NCBI GenBank assembly: GCA_016191785.1
Contig: JACPVJ010000021.1
Coordinates: 64,001 to 107,888 of the forward strand
DNA: 43,888 nucleotides
From: Myxococcales bacterium
GTDB lineage: Bacteria > Myxococcota_A > Polyangia > Polyangiales > Polyangiaceae
Direction of reading: 5' to 3'
Part shown: in pieces, positions 25,823-34,199 of the stretch
Position numbering within the stretch: position 1 is the stretch's first letter
Layout of the letters: every line of letters starts with the position of its first letter
The notes under the pieces: model-generated
Seen by the model: only the letters and a program-made list of their open reading frames with translations
Database searches by the model: none
Told to the model about the DNA's origin: nothing
Made by a program: the position numbers and the translations under genes

Positions 25823-26022
25823 GCCCCCTCGACCTCACCTTCGCGGCGGTCGCCCTGGCTCTTCTGGCGGCGGCAGCGCTGGCCTCGCACCGCTACGGAT
25901 CGACGAACCCGCTCCTGAGAGCGGTCTTCTTGGTGATCGGCTTCGGCCTGGGCGCAGCGTACATCGCGAGCACCCGCGCCCGTGACGCGGTGGAGCAGGC
26001 AGAGCCCGGCGCCGAGCAGTGA
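25819..26022 (+). CDS. Two-helix membrane protein, coupled partner
   Basis: This encodes 67 residues. The ATG at 25819 overlaps the previous stop by 4 bases. Two transmembrane helices are predicted by eye (LDLTFAAVALALLAAAALAS and LLRAVFLVIGFGLGAAYIAS), joined by a short HRYGSTNP loop, with a charged C-terminus. The size, topology and coupling resemble immunity proteins of membrane-active bacteriocins. A simple membrane chaperone or an unrelated small protein is also possible. It ends 1 bp from the convergent metalloprotease gene. Confidence 0.5.
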   Translation: MSPLDLTFAAVALALLAAAALASHRYGSTNPLLRAVFLVIGFGLGAAYIASTRARDAVEQAEPGAEQ

Positions 26023-26023
26023 G

Positions 26024-29000
26024 TCAGGGCGCGGGCAAGCTGCCACCGTCGAGCGGCATCACGAACTTGGCGGTGAGCTGTCGGAAGAGGTCGATCTGAT
26101 CGACGTACTTCTGCAGCGCCGCGGCGGCGCCAGCGTTGGCCGGGTTCAGCTGCGGCTTTCCGCTTCCGTCCAGCTCGAGCATCGGCGTGCCATCGGGGTT
26201 GAACAGCGGCTTGCCGGCACCGTCGACCTGCACCTTGTAGGCCAGCGCCAAGAGGTGGTTGGCCCAGGCCAGCATGCGCGCGCCGATCCCCTTCTCGCGC
26301 ACGCGCCCGAACAGGGTCTCGGTGCCGGTGCGGTGCGCCCGATAGGTGAGGCCAGTCACCGGATGGTTGAAGACCAGGATCTCGTCCTTCGGCCAGTCGG
26401 GCAGCTCGCTCGGAAGCACGGCGATGCGTGCGTCGTGCACCCACGCGCTCGACCAGTTGGTGGGGAAGTAGATGCTGCCCCAGACCATGGCGTAGAGCTG
26501 CGGGTTGAAGCCATAGTTCGGATCGGCGAGCAGCGCGTCGGCGGGGCGGGTGCCCAGGTCGGCCGCGTCGTGCCAGCTCGGGTAAGAGAGCGTGCCCAGC
26601 GGCGTGTCGTTCGGATCTTTCTTCACCTTCACCCAGGGCGCAAAGGTGTCCAGATCGCCCGTCAAGAGTGACGAGTACAGGCGGCGCACCTGCTCGGGGA
26701 AGATCGTGGCGAAGCTCACGTTCTTGTAGCGCGAGTCGTAGAAGTCCTCCTTCGAGTTCGAGACGAAAGAGTCGAAGGCTTCGGCCAGGTAGTACGTGGC
26801 CCAGATCTTCTCGTAATAGGTCCCGACCTGGGTCTGGTAGTCGCCCCAGAAGTAGCCCTGCGAGTAGTCGAAGTCGTTGTGCAGGTAGCGACCGTCACCG
26901 AGGGCGACCCGGAAGTCGTAGGTGTACACCTCGGGGAGGGCCGCCGAGTCGGCGGCGAAGAGCTCGCCTTCGACGCCCACCGGCTGCCCGCTGCCGCAGA
27001 TCGAGGCCGGGCAGTAATGGCCGGGCTCGGGGCGGGTGACGATCCGCGCGAACAGATCGAGGCCGTGGGTCGCGGCCAGACCGAGCGCGCCCAAGTTGCC
27101 GTCGGCGAGCAGCTCGGTCGAGGGCTTCGCCGGATCGCCGTCCAGCACCGCGCCGAAGGCGAAGGCCTTGCTGATCTGCTGGATCTTGTCGAGGTAGCGG
27201 TACTGAATGCGCGAGGTGACGTCGAACGAGTTGAAGTCGACGCGGTCGCGGCGGAACGCGTCCAGCACGTAGCGATTCTCGAAGCCCGACTCCAGGAAGC
27301 GCACTTGCTCGTAGGCGTCGGCGCCCGAGTCGCTGGTGAAGGCCGGAACGTTCCCGGTGTCGGCGTACTCGTCGCTCGAGAACACGTACCCGCGCCGCAC
27401 CCGGCCGTCGGGGTCGACCGCGCGCGGCTGAACCGCCCAGGCAAACCCGGCGTAGTCGGGGTCCGAGGCAAAGTCTTCCATGTCACGATAGTCGACCACG
27501 TCCATCTCGGCCTGCTTGCAGCGGGTGCCCAGGGGCGCCGCCGAGTCGGCGCTGCACTCGCCGATCAGCCCGAATTTCTGCTGGTACTGGCTGTAGTGGA
27601 TGAACTGGTACGGGTCGGTCGCGCTGACCGGCGGGAAGTAATAGACGCCGAACAGCCCAGGGCTGTTGGTGAACGCCGTCAGCTCGTAGGCCTGGGCCTG
27701 CGCTGCGCCCTTGGCCTTCACGCTCAGGCCGTCCTTCGCCCACACGTCCACCACGCCGCCGTAGGTGAAGCGCACTCCGGCGCGGTCGTACTTGCCCGGC
27801 AAGAGCATGTCTTGCGCGTGCTCGCCGGGGTAGTCCATCACGCTCGAGGTCGAGTAGCGCTGGATCTCGCTGTCGATCTCGGTGTCGCTGATCGGGTCGC
27901 GCCAGCGCGGCCCCAGGCACTTCGACCCGTCCGTCGTGCCGTCAGCGCAAGGAGCGGTCACCTTTCCGTTGCCGGTCCTGAGCTGCCAGTACTCCGGCTC
28001 GTAGTTGAGCGAATCGAAGGAAGCTCCGAAGTTGTGCCGCAGCCCCATCGAGTGACCGAGCTCGTGGGCCATCACCCCCCGATTGAGCTCGGCGCGGGCC
28101 CAGTCGACCACCTTCTTCCTGTGCTCGTGCACGGCCGCCTTGTTCTTGGGATCCGGCGACGGGAACAGCTTCTTCACCCGGCGCGCCAGACCCAGCAGGT
28201 TGTCGGGCTCCACGGCGTCGTAGCGGCAGGCGTGCCGCTTGGCGTTGCCAATCAGGCGCGCGCGGCGATCGGCGGCGCGCAGGCTCGGGTTCATCCTGCG
28301 GTCGAACGGCGACGCCCGGTGGATGCTCTGGGCGGTGGGCGCCGCGCTGGGGTCGGCACCGGATGCCTGCAGCATCTCCGGGGTGACCAGGCTCGCCTCG
28401 ACGGCGGTGCCTCGGAGCGCCGCCAGCCGCGACGAGAGCGCCGCATTGCCGGGCCCGAGCTTCCCCGAGTCGAGCAAGGTCTTCGCGCGGGCCGCGCGCC
28501 GGGCGAGCGGGTGGTGGTGCTGCTTGCCCACGGGCGCACCCGCCCAGTACTTCTCGAGCACCTTGGGGTCGAACGCCGCGCGGCGCGACGACAGCTCTTC
28601 GCTCGACATCCCCGGCAGCTTGTCGGCCGGGCCCTTGGGCTGGTTGGCAGCGACCCAGTCGCTGACGTTCTGCCCCTTGATGAACTGCTCGGGGTCGACC
28701 TGCCCGTTGAGCAACCCCGCGAGGTCCGCCAAGGTGGCCGCGGCTCGATCGAGCACCGCGCTCCACTCGGCGACCGAGCCGGCGATCTTCTCACCGGTCA
28801 GCGGGTCCTCGGCGTCCATCATGATGCCCCAGGGCGACATCAGCTGCGGATCTTGCACCACCGCCAGGATGTTGTAGCGAAGGTCACCGATGCGAGGCGC
28901 CGTGTCGTCCTCACCACAAGCCGGGTCGTCGCCGGCCGCGGCCGACACCGGGTTGTGACAGAGCACGAAGACGTTCGGCACCTCGGCCGGCGTGGCGCTG

Positions 29001-30334
29001 CCCACGGGCGGCACGAAGTCGTCGGACCAGCGCGCTGGCCAGCCATGGGTGGCCTCGCAGTCTTTCTCGCCGGTGCGCCGGCACTCGGCCAGGCGCCCCG
29101 CCAAGACGCCGACGCGCACCGCGTCGTTCCAGGCCGAGAGCATCTCTTTGGTCGAAGCGAACAGATCGTCGGGGAAGCCCGAGTTCACGTGCCACGCGAT
29201 GGTCCGGCTCTGGCGATCGCGAAGCGGCAACGTGCACTCGCCCACGACCTTGTCGCAGCGGCTGCCGCGGCCCACGCTCTCGCACTCGTCCTCGGTGCCG
29301 CTTCCGTCCTCGTCGCGGTGCGGGTCAGCGCCCACCGGCGTGGTCTCGGGCGTGTTGCACTTCACCACCGGGTCCACGTGGGAGCGCTGCCACAGGTTCC
29401 AGCGTGCTCCGAAGCGGTGCCAGCGATCGTCCACCACCCCGTAGCTGCGGTCGTAGCCGAAGCGGTCCACCGTGAAGAGACCGAACAGGTCCATCTTGGT
29501 GCCGTCGTATTCCAGCGGCTCGTAGTCGGTGTCCGTGATCTTCAGGTACGACTGCCGGAGCGTGACCTCGCTGGGGTTGCAGTTGGTGCTGGGGAAGCTG
29601 CCGTACAGCCAGCACGCCGGGAAGTCGCCCCAGACCTCGTCCTTGATGATCTGCGGCTTGGCCCACACCTTGTGGGTCACGTCGAAGTAGCCGCGCTTCG
29701 GGTCGAACACCGGCGTGTCCGCGTTCGCGGGGTCGTTCACGTAGTACGCGATCGGCTCGACCTCGACCCCGTAGTAGATGCCGAGCTGCGAGAGCGTGTC
29801 GAGCTCGTAAGCCGACGTGATCAGGTTCTTCGACCAGTCCACGCGGAAGTGCGCGCGCGCGTACCACGGGCGGTCAGTGTCGTTCTCGACCACCACGTTC
29901 AGCTCTTCGCCCGTCGCCTCGTTGTACGAGCGCTTGATGTCGAAGTGGCTCTCGATGGAGTAGGCCGCCACGGCTTGGCCGTCGGGAGTGCGGCGCACGC
30001 CCTTGCCGTCGGTCCCGTCGATGCGCTCGTAGGTCAGGCGGGCGATCAGCAGGTTCTCGGTGATCTCCCAGCGCACACGCATGGTGGGCTGCGCGTCGCT
30101 GTTGGTGAACAGTCCGTCCGACCCCGCGCCCGAGTCCACGTCGACCACGGTGACGCGCATGTAGAACTCCGGGTCGTCGTCCGGGCTGGCGACCTCGCCG
30201 ACGAAGAAGCTCTTGGCGAGCGCGTTGGCTTGCACTCGGTTGATCGGGTCGCGCTCTTCGGCGCAGCCGGCGAGCCCAGAACAAACGACGATGGCGAGGG
30301 CGGCGACCGCGCGCCGCACGAGGGTCTTCGACAT
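26024..30334 (-). CDS. Very large metzincin-type zinc metalloprotease lipoprotein
   Basis: This encodes 1436 residues. The ATG at 30334 follows GGGAGG by 5 nt. The signal ends in a lipobox at LAGC (Cys24), so the mature protein is lipid-anchored outside the cytoplasm. The long N-terminal part (about 30-700) is beta-rich with several Cys. The catalytic motif HELGHSMGLRH occupies 757-767 (zinc ligands His757, His761, His767 and base Glu758), and the Met-turn SSVMDYPGE has Met833. This matches the zinc-dependent DUF4953/DUF5117-type proteases. The C-terminal 600 residues are unassigned. Substrates are unknown; prey or matrix protein degradation is plausible. The two lipoprotein genes upstream may be co-expressed. 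Confidence 0.88.
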   Translation of the reverse strand: MSKTLVRRAVAALAIVVCSGLAGCAEERDPINRVQANALAKSFFVGEVASPDDDPEFYMRVTVVDVDSGAGSDGLFTNSDAQPTMRVRWEITENLLIARLTYERIDGTDGKGVRRTPDGQAVAAYSIESHFDIKRSYNEATGEELNVVVENDTDRPWYARAHFRVDWSKNLITSAYELDTLSQLGIYYGVEVEPIAYYVNDPANADTPVFDPKRGYFDVTHKVWAKPQIIKDEVWGDFPACWLYGSFPSTNCNPSEVTLRQSYLKITDTDYEPLEYDGTKMDLFGLFTVDRFGYDRSYGVVDDRWHRFGARWNLWQRSHVDPVVKCNTPETTPVGADPHRDEDGSGTEDECESVGRGSRCDKVVGECTLPLRDRQSRTIAWHVNSGFPDDLFASTKEMLSAWNDAVRVGVLAGRLAECRRTGEKDCEATHGWPARWSDDFVPPVGSATPAEVPNVFVLCHNPVSAAAGDDPACGEDDTAPRIGDLRYNILAVVQDPQLMSPWGIMMDAEDPLTGEKIAGSVAEWSAVLDRAAATLADLAGLLNGQVDPEQFIKGQNVSDWVAANQPKGPADKLPGMSSEELSSRRAAFDPKVLEKYWAGAPVGKQHHHPLARRAARAKTLLDSGKLGPGNAALSSRLAALRGTAVEASLVTPEMLQASGADPSAAPTAQSIHRASPFDRRMNPSLRAADRRARLIGNAKRHACRYDAVEPDNLLGLARRVKKLFPSPDPKNKAAVHEHRKKVVDWARAELNRGVMAHELGHSMGLRHNFGASFDSLNYEPEYWQLRTGNGKVTAPCADGTTDGSKCLGPRWRDPISDTEIDSEIQRYSTSSVMDYPGEHAQDMLLPGKYDRAGVRFTYGGVVDVWAKDGLSVKAKGAAQAQAYELTAFTNSPGLFGVYYFPPVSATDPYQFIHYSQYQQKFGLIGECSADSAAPLGTRCKQAEMDVVDYRDMEDFASDPDYAGFAWAVQPRAVDPDGRVRRGYVFSSDEYADTGNVPAFTSDSGADAYEQVRFLESGFENRYVLDAFRRDRVDFNSFDVTSRIQYRYLDKIQQISKAFAFGAVLDGDPAKPSTELLADGNLGALGLAATHGLDLFARIVTRPEPGHYCPASICGSGQPVGVEGELFAADSAALPEVYTYDFRVALGDGRYLHNDFDYSQGYFWGDYQTQVGTYYEKIWATYYLAEAFDSFVSNSKEDFYDSRYKNVSFATIFPEQVRRLYSSLLTGDLDTFAPWVKVKKDPNDTPLGTLSYPSWHDAADLGTRPADALLADPNYGFNPQLYAMVWGSIYFPTNWSSAWVHDARIAVLPSELPDWPKDEILVFNHPVTGLTYRAHRTGTETLFGRVREKGIGARMLAWANHLLALAYKVQVDGAGKPLFNPDGTPMLELDGSGKPQLNPANAGAAAALQKYVDQIDLFRQLTAKFVMPLDGGSLPAP

Positions 30335-30482
30335 GAGTGCCTCCCAGAGGTCCGGACGTGACCGCCCGGTTCGGTCGGTGGTCACACCGTCCGAGGGCGG
30401 CCTCTATATCAACCTCTCGGCCAGCGCGACAGATGGACGCAGCTGCGTCGCGCGACGACGCGGCGAGAATGCTCCGGCAGCG

Positions 30483-30974
30483 TCAGCCCTTCGGGCCCCC
30501 GTCGGGGCACGGGCCGGCGTTGCCCTCGCCGAAATAGAAGGTGGTCTCCTGCGCCGGGCACGGGCAGCGCGTCACCGAGAGCTCTTGCACCAGGCACTCG
30601 ACGATGGGCGGGTAGGGCCGATCCATCGCGAGGTCGCTGACACAACCATCGGCGCCAATCTTCACGGTCACCCACCCGTTGGTCTTGCAGCCGGTCTGCC
30701 GCTGGCAGTCCCGCGCGATCTCGCGCATCCACTCCCCGAACCCGCAGACGAAGTCGTTCGGGCCCTTGCAGGCCTCGATCGGGCGGTCCTCGCAGGCAGG
30801 AAACGCGTCGGACCCGAGGTGCGCGTCCAAGAGCGGCAGGTCCCCGTCGTACTTCGGGGTCTGGGTGATGGCCACGGCGGCGTCGGGTTCGTCCACCAAA
30901 TCTGCTCGGCGCTCGCACCCGTGAACCACCGCCAAGAGCGCGCCGGCGATCAGCAGGGCGCTAGTAGAGCGCAT
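30483..30974 (-). CDS. Lipoprotein with TonB-C/AgmX-like domain
   Basis: This encodes 163 residues. The lipobox is VVHGC (Cys20). From about 95 the sequence GWVTVKIGADGCVSDLAMDRPYPPIVECLVQEL with final CPCPAQET resembles the AgmX/PglI-type TonB-C-like domain found in many myxobacterial proteins: a central Gly-Cys-Val, and a Cys pair linking two helices. At least eight Cys residues point to an oxidising compartment. The start overlaps the end of the upstream lipoprotein gene by 14 bp. The metalloprotease gene follows after 148 bp. A periplasmic adaptor role is only a guess. Confidence 0.7.
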   Translation of the reverse strand: MRSTSALLIAGALLAVVHGCERRADLVDEPDAAVAITQTPKYDGDLPLLDAHLGSDAFPACEDRPIEACKGPNDFVCGFGEWMREIARDCQRQTGCKTNGWVTVKIGADGCVSDLAMDRPYPPIVECLVQELSVTRCPCPAQETTFYFGEGNAGPCPDGGPKG

Positions 30975-31338
30975 CGCGCTCCTGGTCGTCGAGGGTGCGG
31001 TACCAGACCACGCGCCACGGAAGCTTCACGAACTCGGACTTGGGGGCGCTCATCAGGGCCACGTCGATCGTCTGCTCCCGCTCTTTCGCCAGCGCTTCGG
31101 CTTGGGCGAAGGTCTGGCTCCGCTCCGCGAACCGCTTCATGATCAGCGCCGTCTCGCCATTTTCGAGGTGCAGCGAGCCGAGCATTCGGTAGAGCACCAC
31201 GTCGCCAGGGGCCTGCTCGCTGGCGACGAACGCCCCGCCGGTCTCGAGGGTCGGCTCCGGCGGCTCGACCGCGTCCGAAGCACAGGCGGCGGCCCCGCAT
31301 GCGAAGGCCACGACTACCGACCGGCGGAACCAGGTCAC
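30961..31338 (-). CDS. Small lipoprotein, unknown function
   Basis: This encodes 125 residues from a GTG at 31338. The signal ends at GAAAC (Cys19). A Pro/Glu-rich linker is followed by a compact domain (about 35-125: PGDVVLYRMLGSLHLENGET, KRFAERSQTFAQAEALAKER) with one predicted amphipathic helix and a C-terminal FVKLPWRVVWYRTLDD. I recognise no family. It shares 14 bp with the next lipoprotein gene, which supports an operon. It is divergent from the TetR operon across 64 bp. Confidence 0.6.
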   Translation of the reverse strand: MTWFRRSVVVAFACGAAACASDAVEPPEPTLETGGAFVASEQAPGDVVLYRMLGSLHLENGETALIMKRFAERSQTFAQAEALAKEREQTIDVALMSAPKSEFVKLPWRVVWYRTLDDQERDALY

Positions 31339-31365
31339 CGCCGAACCGTACCACGCGCGGGCGGC

Positions 31366-31393
31366 TTGACGGGCCGTCGGGGCCCGCTAAGCT
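31366..31393 (+). promoter_or_regulatory. Promoter of the TetR operon
   Basis: TTGACG (31366-31371), a 16-bp spacer and TAAGCT (31388-31393). The predicted transcription start, about 31400, is within 3-5 bp of the TTG start at 31403, so the message would be leaderless or nearly so. Confidence 0.55.
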
Positions 31394-31410
31394 AGTGAGC
31401 ACTTGCTAGC
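31391..31410. promoter_or_regulatory. TetR operator candidate overlapping promoter and start codon
   Basis: GCTAG at each end (31391-31395, 31406-31410) with partly symmetric AG...CT inside gives a 20-bp imperfect palindrome covering the end of the -10 and the start codon. This is typical of autoregulated TetR genes, so it is probably bound by the product of the gene that starts inside it. Confidence 0.6.
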
Positions 31411-32026
31411 CAAACGCCTCCCCGCCCCCGAGCGCCGCCGGCAAATCGCGGCCACTGCCCTCGAAATCCTGTCCACGGACGGGGTGCGGGGGCTCACCGC
31501 GCGGGCCATCGCCGAGCGGGTCGGCGTGAAGGACGGCTCGCTCTTCCGGCACTTCGCCAGCAAAGAGGCGATCGTCGACGCCGCCATCGACGCCTTCGAG
31601 GCGCTGATGGGCGAGACGTTCCCCGAGCCCGGCCAGGGTCCGCTCGCCGCGCTGGCCGAGCTCTTCCATCGGCGCGTCACCCTGGCGCGAGCGCGGCCCG
31701 AGCTCCTGCGCCTGGCGCTCAGCGATCGCTTGACCGAGGTCGCGGGCGCCCGGGGCGCCGCGCGGGTTCACGCCGTCGTCGAGCGGTCGGTCACGTTCAT
31801 TCGCGAGCAGCTCACGCTCGCTCGCCGCCAGGGGCTGGTCCGCGACGACGTTCCCGTCGAGGTCCTGGTCTGGACGGTGACGGGGGTGCTGCGTGGCGCC
31901 GCCGGCACAAGCCACGCGCCCAGCCTGCGCCGCAGGGCGGCGCGTTTCGATCCGGCGGGTGCGTGGCACTCGCTCGAGCTCTTGCTCACCCAGAGGACGG
32001 ATGGAAGTAGCCCAGAAACACGCTGA
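31403..32026 (+). CDS. TetR-family regulator, probably autoregulated
   Basis: This encodes 207 residues from a TTG at 31403; an in-frame TAA at 31388 rules out earlier starts. The HTH domain spans about 12-58: RRQIAATALEILSTDGVRGLT, then IAERVGVKDGSLFRHFASKEAI. The helical C-terminal domain contains FHRRVTLARARPELLRLAL and a TetR_C-like core. It heads an operon with a four-TM protein and a cytochrome c lipoprotein (overlaps of 26 and 4 bp), so it probably controls both. The promoter and operator described at 31366-31410 fit self-repression. Confidence 0.9.
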   Translation: MLAKRLPAPERRRQIAATALEILSTDGVRGLTARAIAERVGVKDGSLFRHFASKEAIVDAAIDAFEALMGETFPEPGQGPLAALAELFHRRVTLARARPELLRLALSDRLTEVAGARGAARVHAVVERSVTFIREQLTLARRQGLVRDDVPVEVLVWTVTGVLRGAAGTSHAPSLRRRAARFDPAGAWHSLELLLTQRTDGSSPETR

Positions 32027-32417
32027 GTCTCCGAGCCTGCGGATCGCGGCGGTGGTCGCGGTGGCGTTCGGCATCGCGACCCTCATCTCGGGCGGGCGCG
32101 TGCTGTTCGGTCCCGAGTCGGCGCGCGTCGCCGCCGGCGCCGTCGTGCCGTTCGTACTGTGGTTCAACTTCCTCGCCGGTTTCGCCTACGTCCTCGCAGG
32201 TGTCGGGCTCTGGCGCCGCGACCCGAGGGCCGCGCGCCTGGCGGCGGCGATTGCGGCAGCGACCGCCCTGACCTATCTCGCGTTCGGGCTCCACGCCCTC
32301 ACGGGCGGCGCCTTCGAGCGCCGAACCGCCATCGCCATGGCGGTTCGCACCGGCGTCTGGACCGTGATCGCGGCCTTGGCCTGCAAGCACCTCGGATGTA
32401 GAAAGGCTCGCTCATGA
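32001..32417 (+). CDS. Four-helix membrane protein
   Basis: This encodes 138 residues; its ATG lies inside the end of the TetR gene (26-bp overlap) and its stop overlaps the cytochrome gene by ATGA. Four transmembrane helices are visible, at about residues 13-35, 44-70, 78-100 and 108-128. No heme- or quinone-binding motif is seen, apart from a lone His in helix 3 (FGLHAL). It could be a membrane anchor or a small transport subunit in an electron-transfer unit with the cytochrome. The family was not recognised. Confidence 0.65.
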   Translation: MEVAQKHAESPSLRIAAVVAVAFGIATLISGGRVLFGPESARVAAGAVVPFVLWFNFLAGFAYVLAGVGLWRRDPRAARLAAAIAAATALTYLAFGLHALTGGAFERRTAIAMAVRTGVWTVIAALACKHLGCRKARS

Positions 32418-32950
32418 AGACCTCGCTCTCGCTCGTCACGCTCCTGGGCCTGCTCGCCGTCGCCGCGTGCGACAAGAAGCAGGCCGACGTCCAGCCGACC
32501 GCCGAAGCGCCGACGGCGACCGCACCCGCCGCCAAGGGCGACACCCACGCTCATGAAGAGCACGCTCAGGTCGCGCCTCCGACCACCGCGTCGGCCACCC
32601 CTGCCCCGCCGCCGGCGAACCCGGTGCAAGCCGAGATGCGAGCGCTGCACGAGGCAACGCGAGACTGGGTCACCGCCGTCGCCAACAACGACCTCGCCAG
32701 CATTCCGCCGGGCATCTCTAAGGTGCACTCGGCGCGTTTGGTCACCGAGAAGGCCCTCGAGAAGGGCGAATACAAGCCGCCGAAGGCCGGCGCGGACCTC
32801 GCCGCGTTCAAGAAGCAAGACGCCGCGTTTCACGACGAGCTGGTGAAGCTGCTCAAGGCGTCGAAGGCGAACGACCTGCCGGGCGCCACCAAGCAGCTCG
32901 GCGTGGTGCTCGAGGGCTGCACCGGCTGCCACGTGAAATATCGATTCTGA
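32414..32950 (+). CDS. Cytochrome c'-like lipoprotein (C-terminal CxxCH)
   Basis: This encodes 178 residues. The lipoprotein signal ends in VAAC (Cys19). A Pro/Ala/Thr-rich linker with a small His cluster (THAHEEHAQ) follows. The C-terminal half (about 75-178) is helical and ends with the heme motif CTGCH (Cys169, Cys172, His173) a few residues before the end, as in class II cytochromes c' (four-helix bundle). The protein is thus a lipid-anchored mono-heme cytochrome. Its gene is coupled to the membrane-protein gene and controlled by TetR, so it may be induced by a small molecule or stress. The redox partner is unknown. Confidence 0.75.
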   Translation: MKTSLSLVTLLGLLAVAACDKKQADVQPTAEAPTATAPAAKGDTHAHEEHAQVAPPTTASATPAPPPANPVQAEMRALHEATRDWVTAVANNDLASIPPGISKVHSARLVTEKALEKGEYKPPKAGADLAAFKKQDAAFHDELVKLLKASKANDLPGATKQLGVVLEGCTGCHVKYRF

Positions 32951-32966
32951 TCGTCACCCGCGAAGG

Positions 32967-34199
32967 TCAGAAACCGATCGCAGCCCCGACCGTCGGCGTG
33001 ATCACCGTCGCGCTGAAGGGGAAGACCTGCACCACCGCGAGCTCGCCGAAGACGAAGCTGTCGAGGGTGGGCGCGTAGCCGGCCCCCGCGCCGAGGCCGG
33101 CGAAGCCGTCACCCGCGCGCTTCCATATCTCGACGTCTTGCTCCAGGTCGTTGCCGCCTTGGTACGAGACGTGGGTCGGATCTTCGCGGACCGAGCCGTG
33201 GGTCACGAGATCGAACTGCCCGTAGCCCGCGGTCACGAACGCGAAGGGGCGGAACCCGGGGCGAACGAACAGGTCGTCGCCGAACCAGCGCGTCGCCCGC
33301 ACCGAGAGCGACCAGGGGACGAACTCGGCGGCGCCGCGGAGGGTCGGGCCCTCGCCCCAGAGCGCCATGCCAGCGCGGACGCCGACGCTGGTGTCGTAGA
33401 AGACCAGCCGGTCGAAGCCGACCAGCACCCGCGTGGGACCGCGCGCCGGCCCGAGGGGTTCGTTGGTGTAGACCGGGTAGCTGGCATAGTTGGCTCCGTC
33501 GAGCTCGCGGAAGCAGGCGGTGCCCTCGTTCTCTTGCGCCTGAATGGAGCAGGCGCCGGTGGTCGAGACCAGCCCGAAGTCCTGCTCCACGCCCAGGGAG
33601 AGCCAGCTCGTCTTGCGCGCGGTCACCTCGCAGAAGCCGCGCCAGCTGCAGCTCGTCCCCCCTTCGCAATCGCGGTCGGACTTGCAGGGGATTTCCTTGA
33701 TGGCTTCGCTCGGGCACCCAGGCAGGCCCCGAGGGCAGTCGGAAGGATCGGGACAGCGCGCCTTGGTCTGCGCGCGCTGCCCGAGCACGCTGTCGTGCTT
33801 CACCGTGACCCGAAACGGAGTGACCCGCGAGCCGGCGCTCGCGAGCACGCTGCCTTCCGCGTCGTGGATGCGCAGGTAGTACCGCACGTCTCCGGTGATG
33901 GTGCTGACCTCGAGGCACGGGATGAAGCCCGTCCAGGTTGCGCCGCGACGCGAAAGCACGAGAGTGATCCAGTCCGGATCGCCCCACACCTTGTAGTGCA
34001 CCAGTACCCGCGCAGCCTTGGGCGCCAGCTCGGCGGGTAGGGCAACGGTGATCGGGACGGGCGTCAGGATGCCTTGCTCGGCTCTGCGCTCGAGCACCGG
34101 CAGCCTGAGCACCCCGGGCCCAAGCTCGCTCGGACCGCCGTCCGCCAGCGCCAGCGCCGGAAACAGCGCGACCCAGAGCGCGGCCAGGCCCGCCCTCAT
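32967..34199 (-). CDS. Outer-membrane beta-barrel-type protein
   Basis: This encodes 410 residues. The signal peptide ends near ALALA-DGG. An Ig-like N-terminal part (about 40-140) is followed by a Cys-rich stretch (CPDPSDCPRGLPGCPSEAI, CKSDRDCEGGTSC, about 145-190). From about 195 come alternating strands typical of a barrel (SWLSLGVEQDFGLV..., GAAIGF), ending in Phe. The gene overlaps the OmpA-like gene by ATGA. The two proteins probably sit in the same envelope layer; the function is unknown. Confidence 0.7.
   Translation of the reverse strand: MRAGLAALWVALFPALALADGGPSELGPGVLRLPVLERRAEQGILTPVPITVALPAELAPKAARVLVHYKVWGDPDWITLVLSRRGATWTGFIPCLEVSTITGDVRYYLRIHDAEGSVLASAGSRVTPFRVTVKHDSVLGQRAQTKARCPDPSDCPRGLPGCPSEAIKEIPCKSDRDCEGGTSCSWRGFCEVTARKTSWLSLGVEQDFGLVSTTGACSIQAQENEGTACFRELDGANYASYPVYTNEPLGPARGPTRVLVGFDRLVFYDTSVGVRAGMALWGEGPTLRGAAEFVPWSLSVRATRWFGDDLFVRPGFRPFAFVTAGYGQFDLVTHGSVREDPTHVSYQGGNDLEQDVEIWKRAGDGFAGLGAGAGYAPTLDSFVFGELAVVQVFPFSATVITPTVGAAIGF

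Noticed and set aside
26879..30361. Long open frame on the plus strand opposite the metalloprotease
   Set aside because: It is His/Val/Arg-rich with no motifs. It mirrors a gene with clear catalytic motifs, signal and ribosome site; GC-rich third positions keep the opposite frame open.
32945..32972. Bidirectional terminator TTCTGA...TCAGAA between convergent genes
   Set aside because: The stem is only 6 bp with a 16-nt loop and no U-tract; it mostly reflects the two stop codons.
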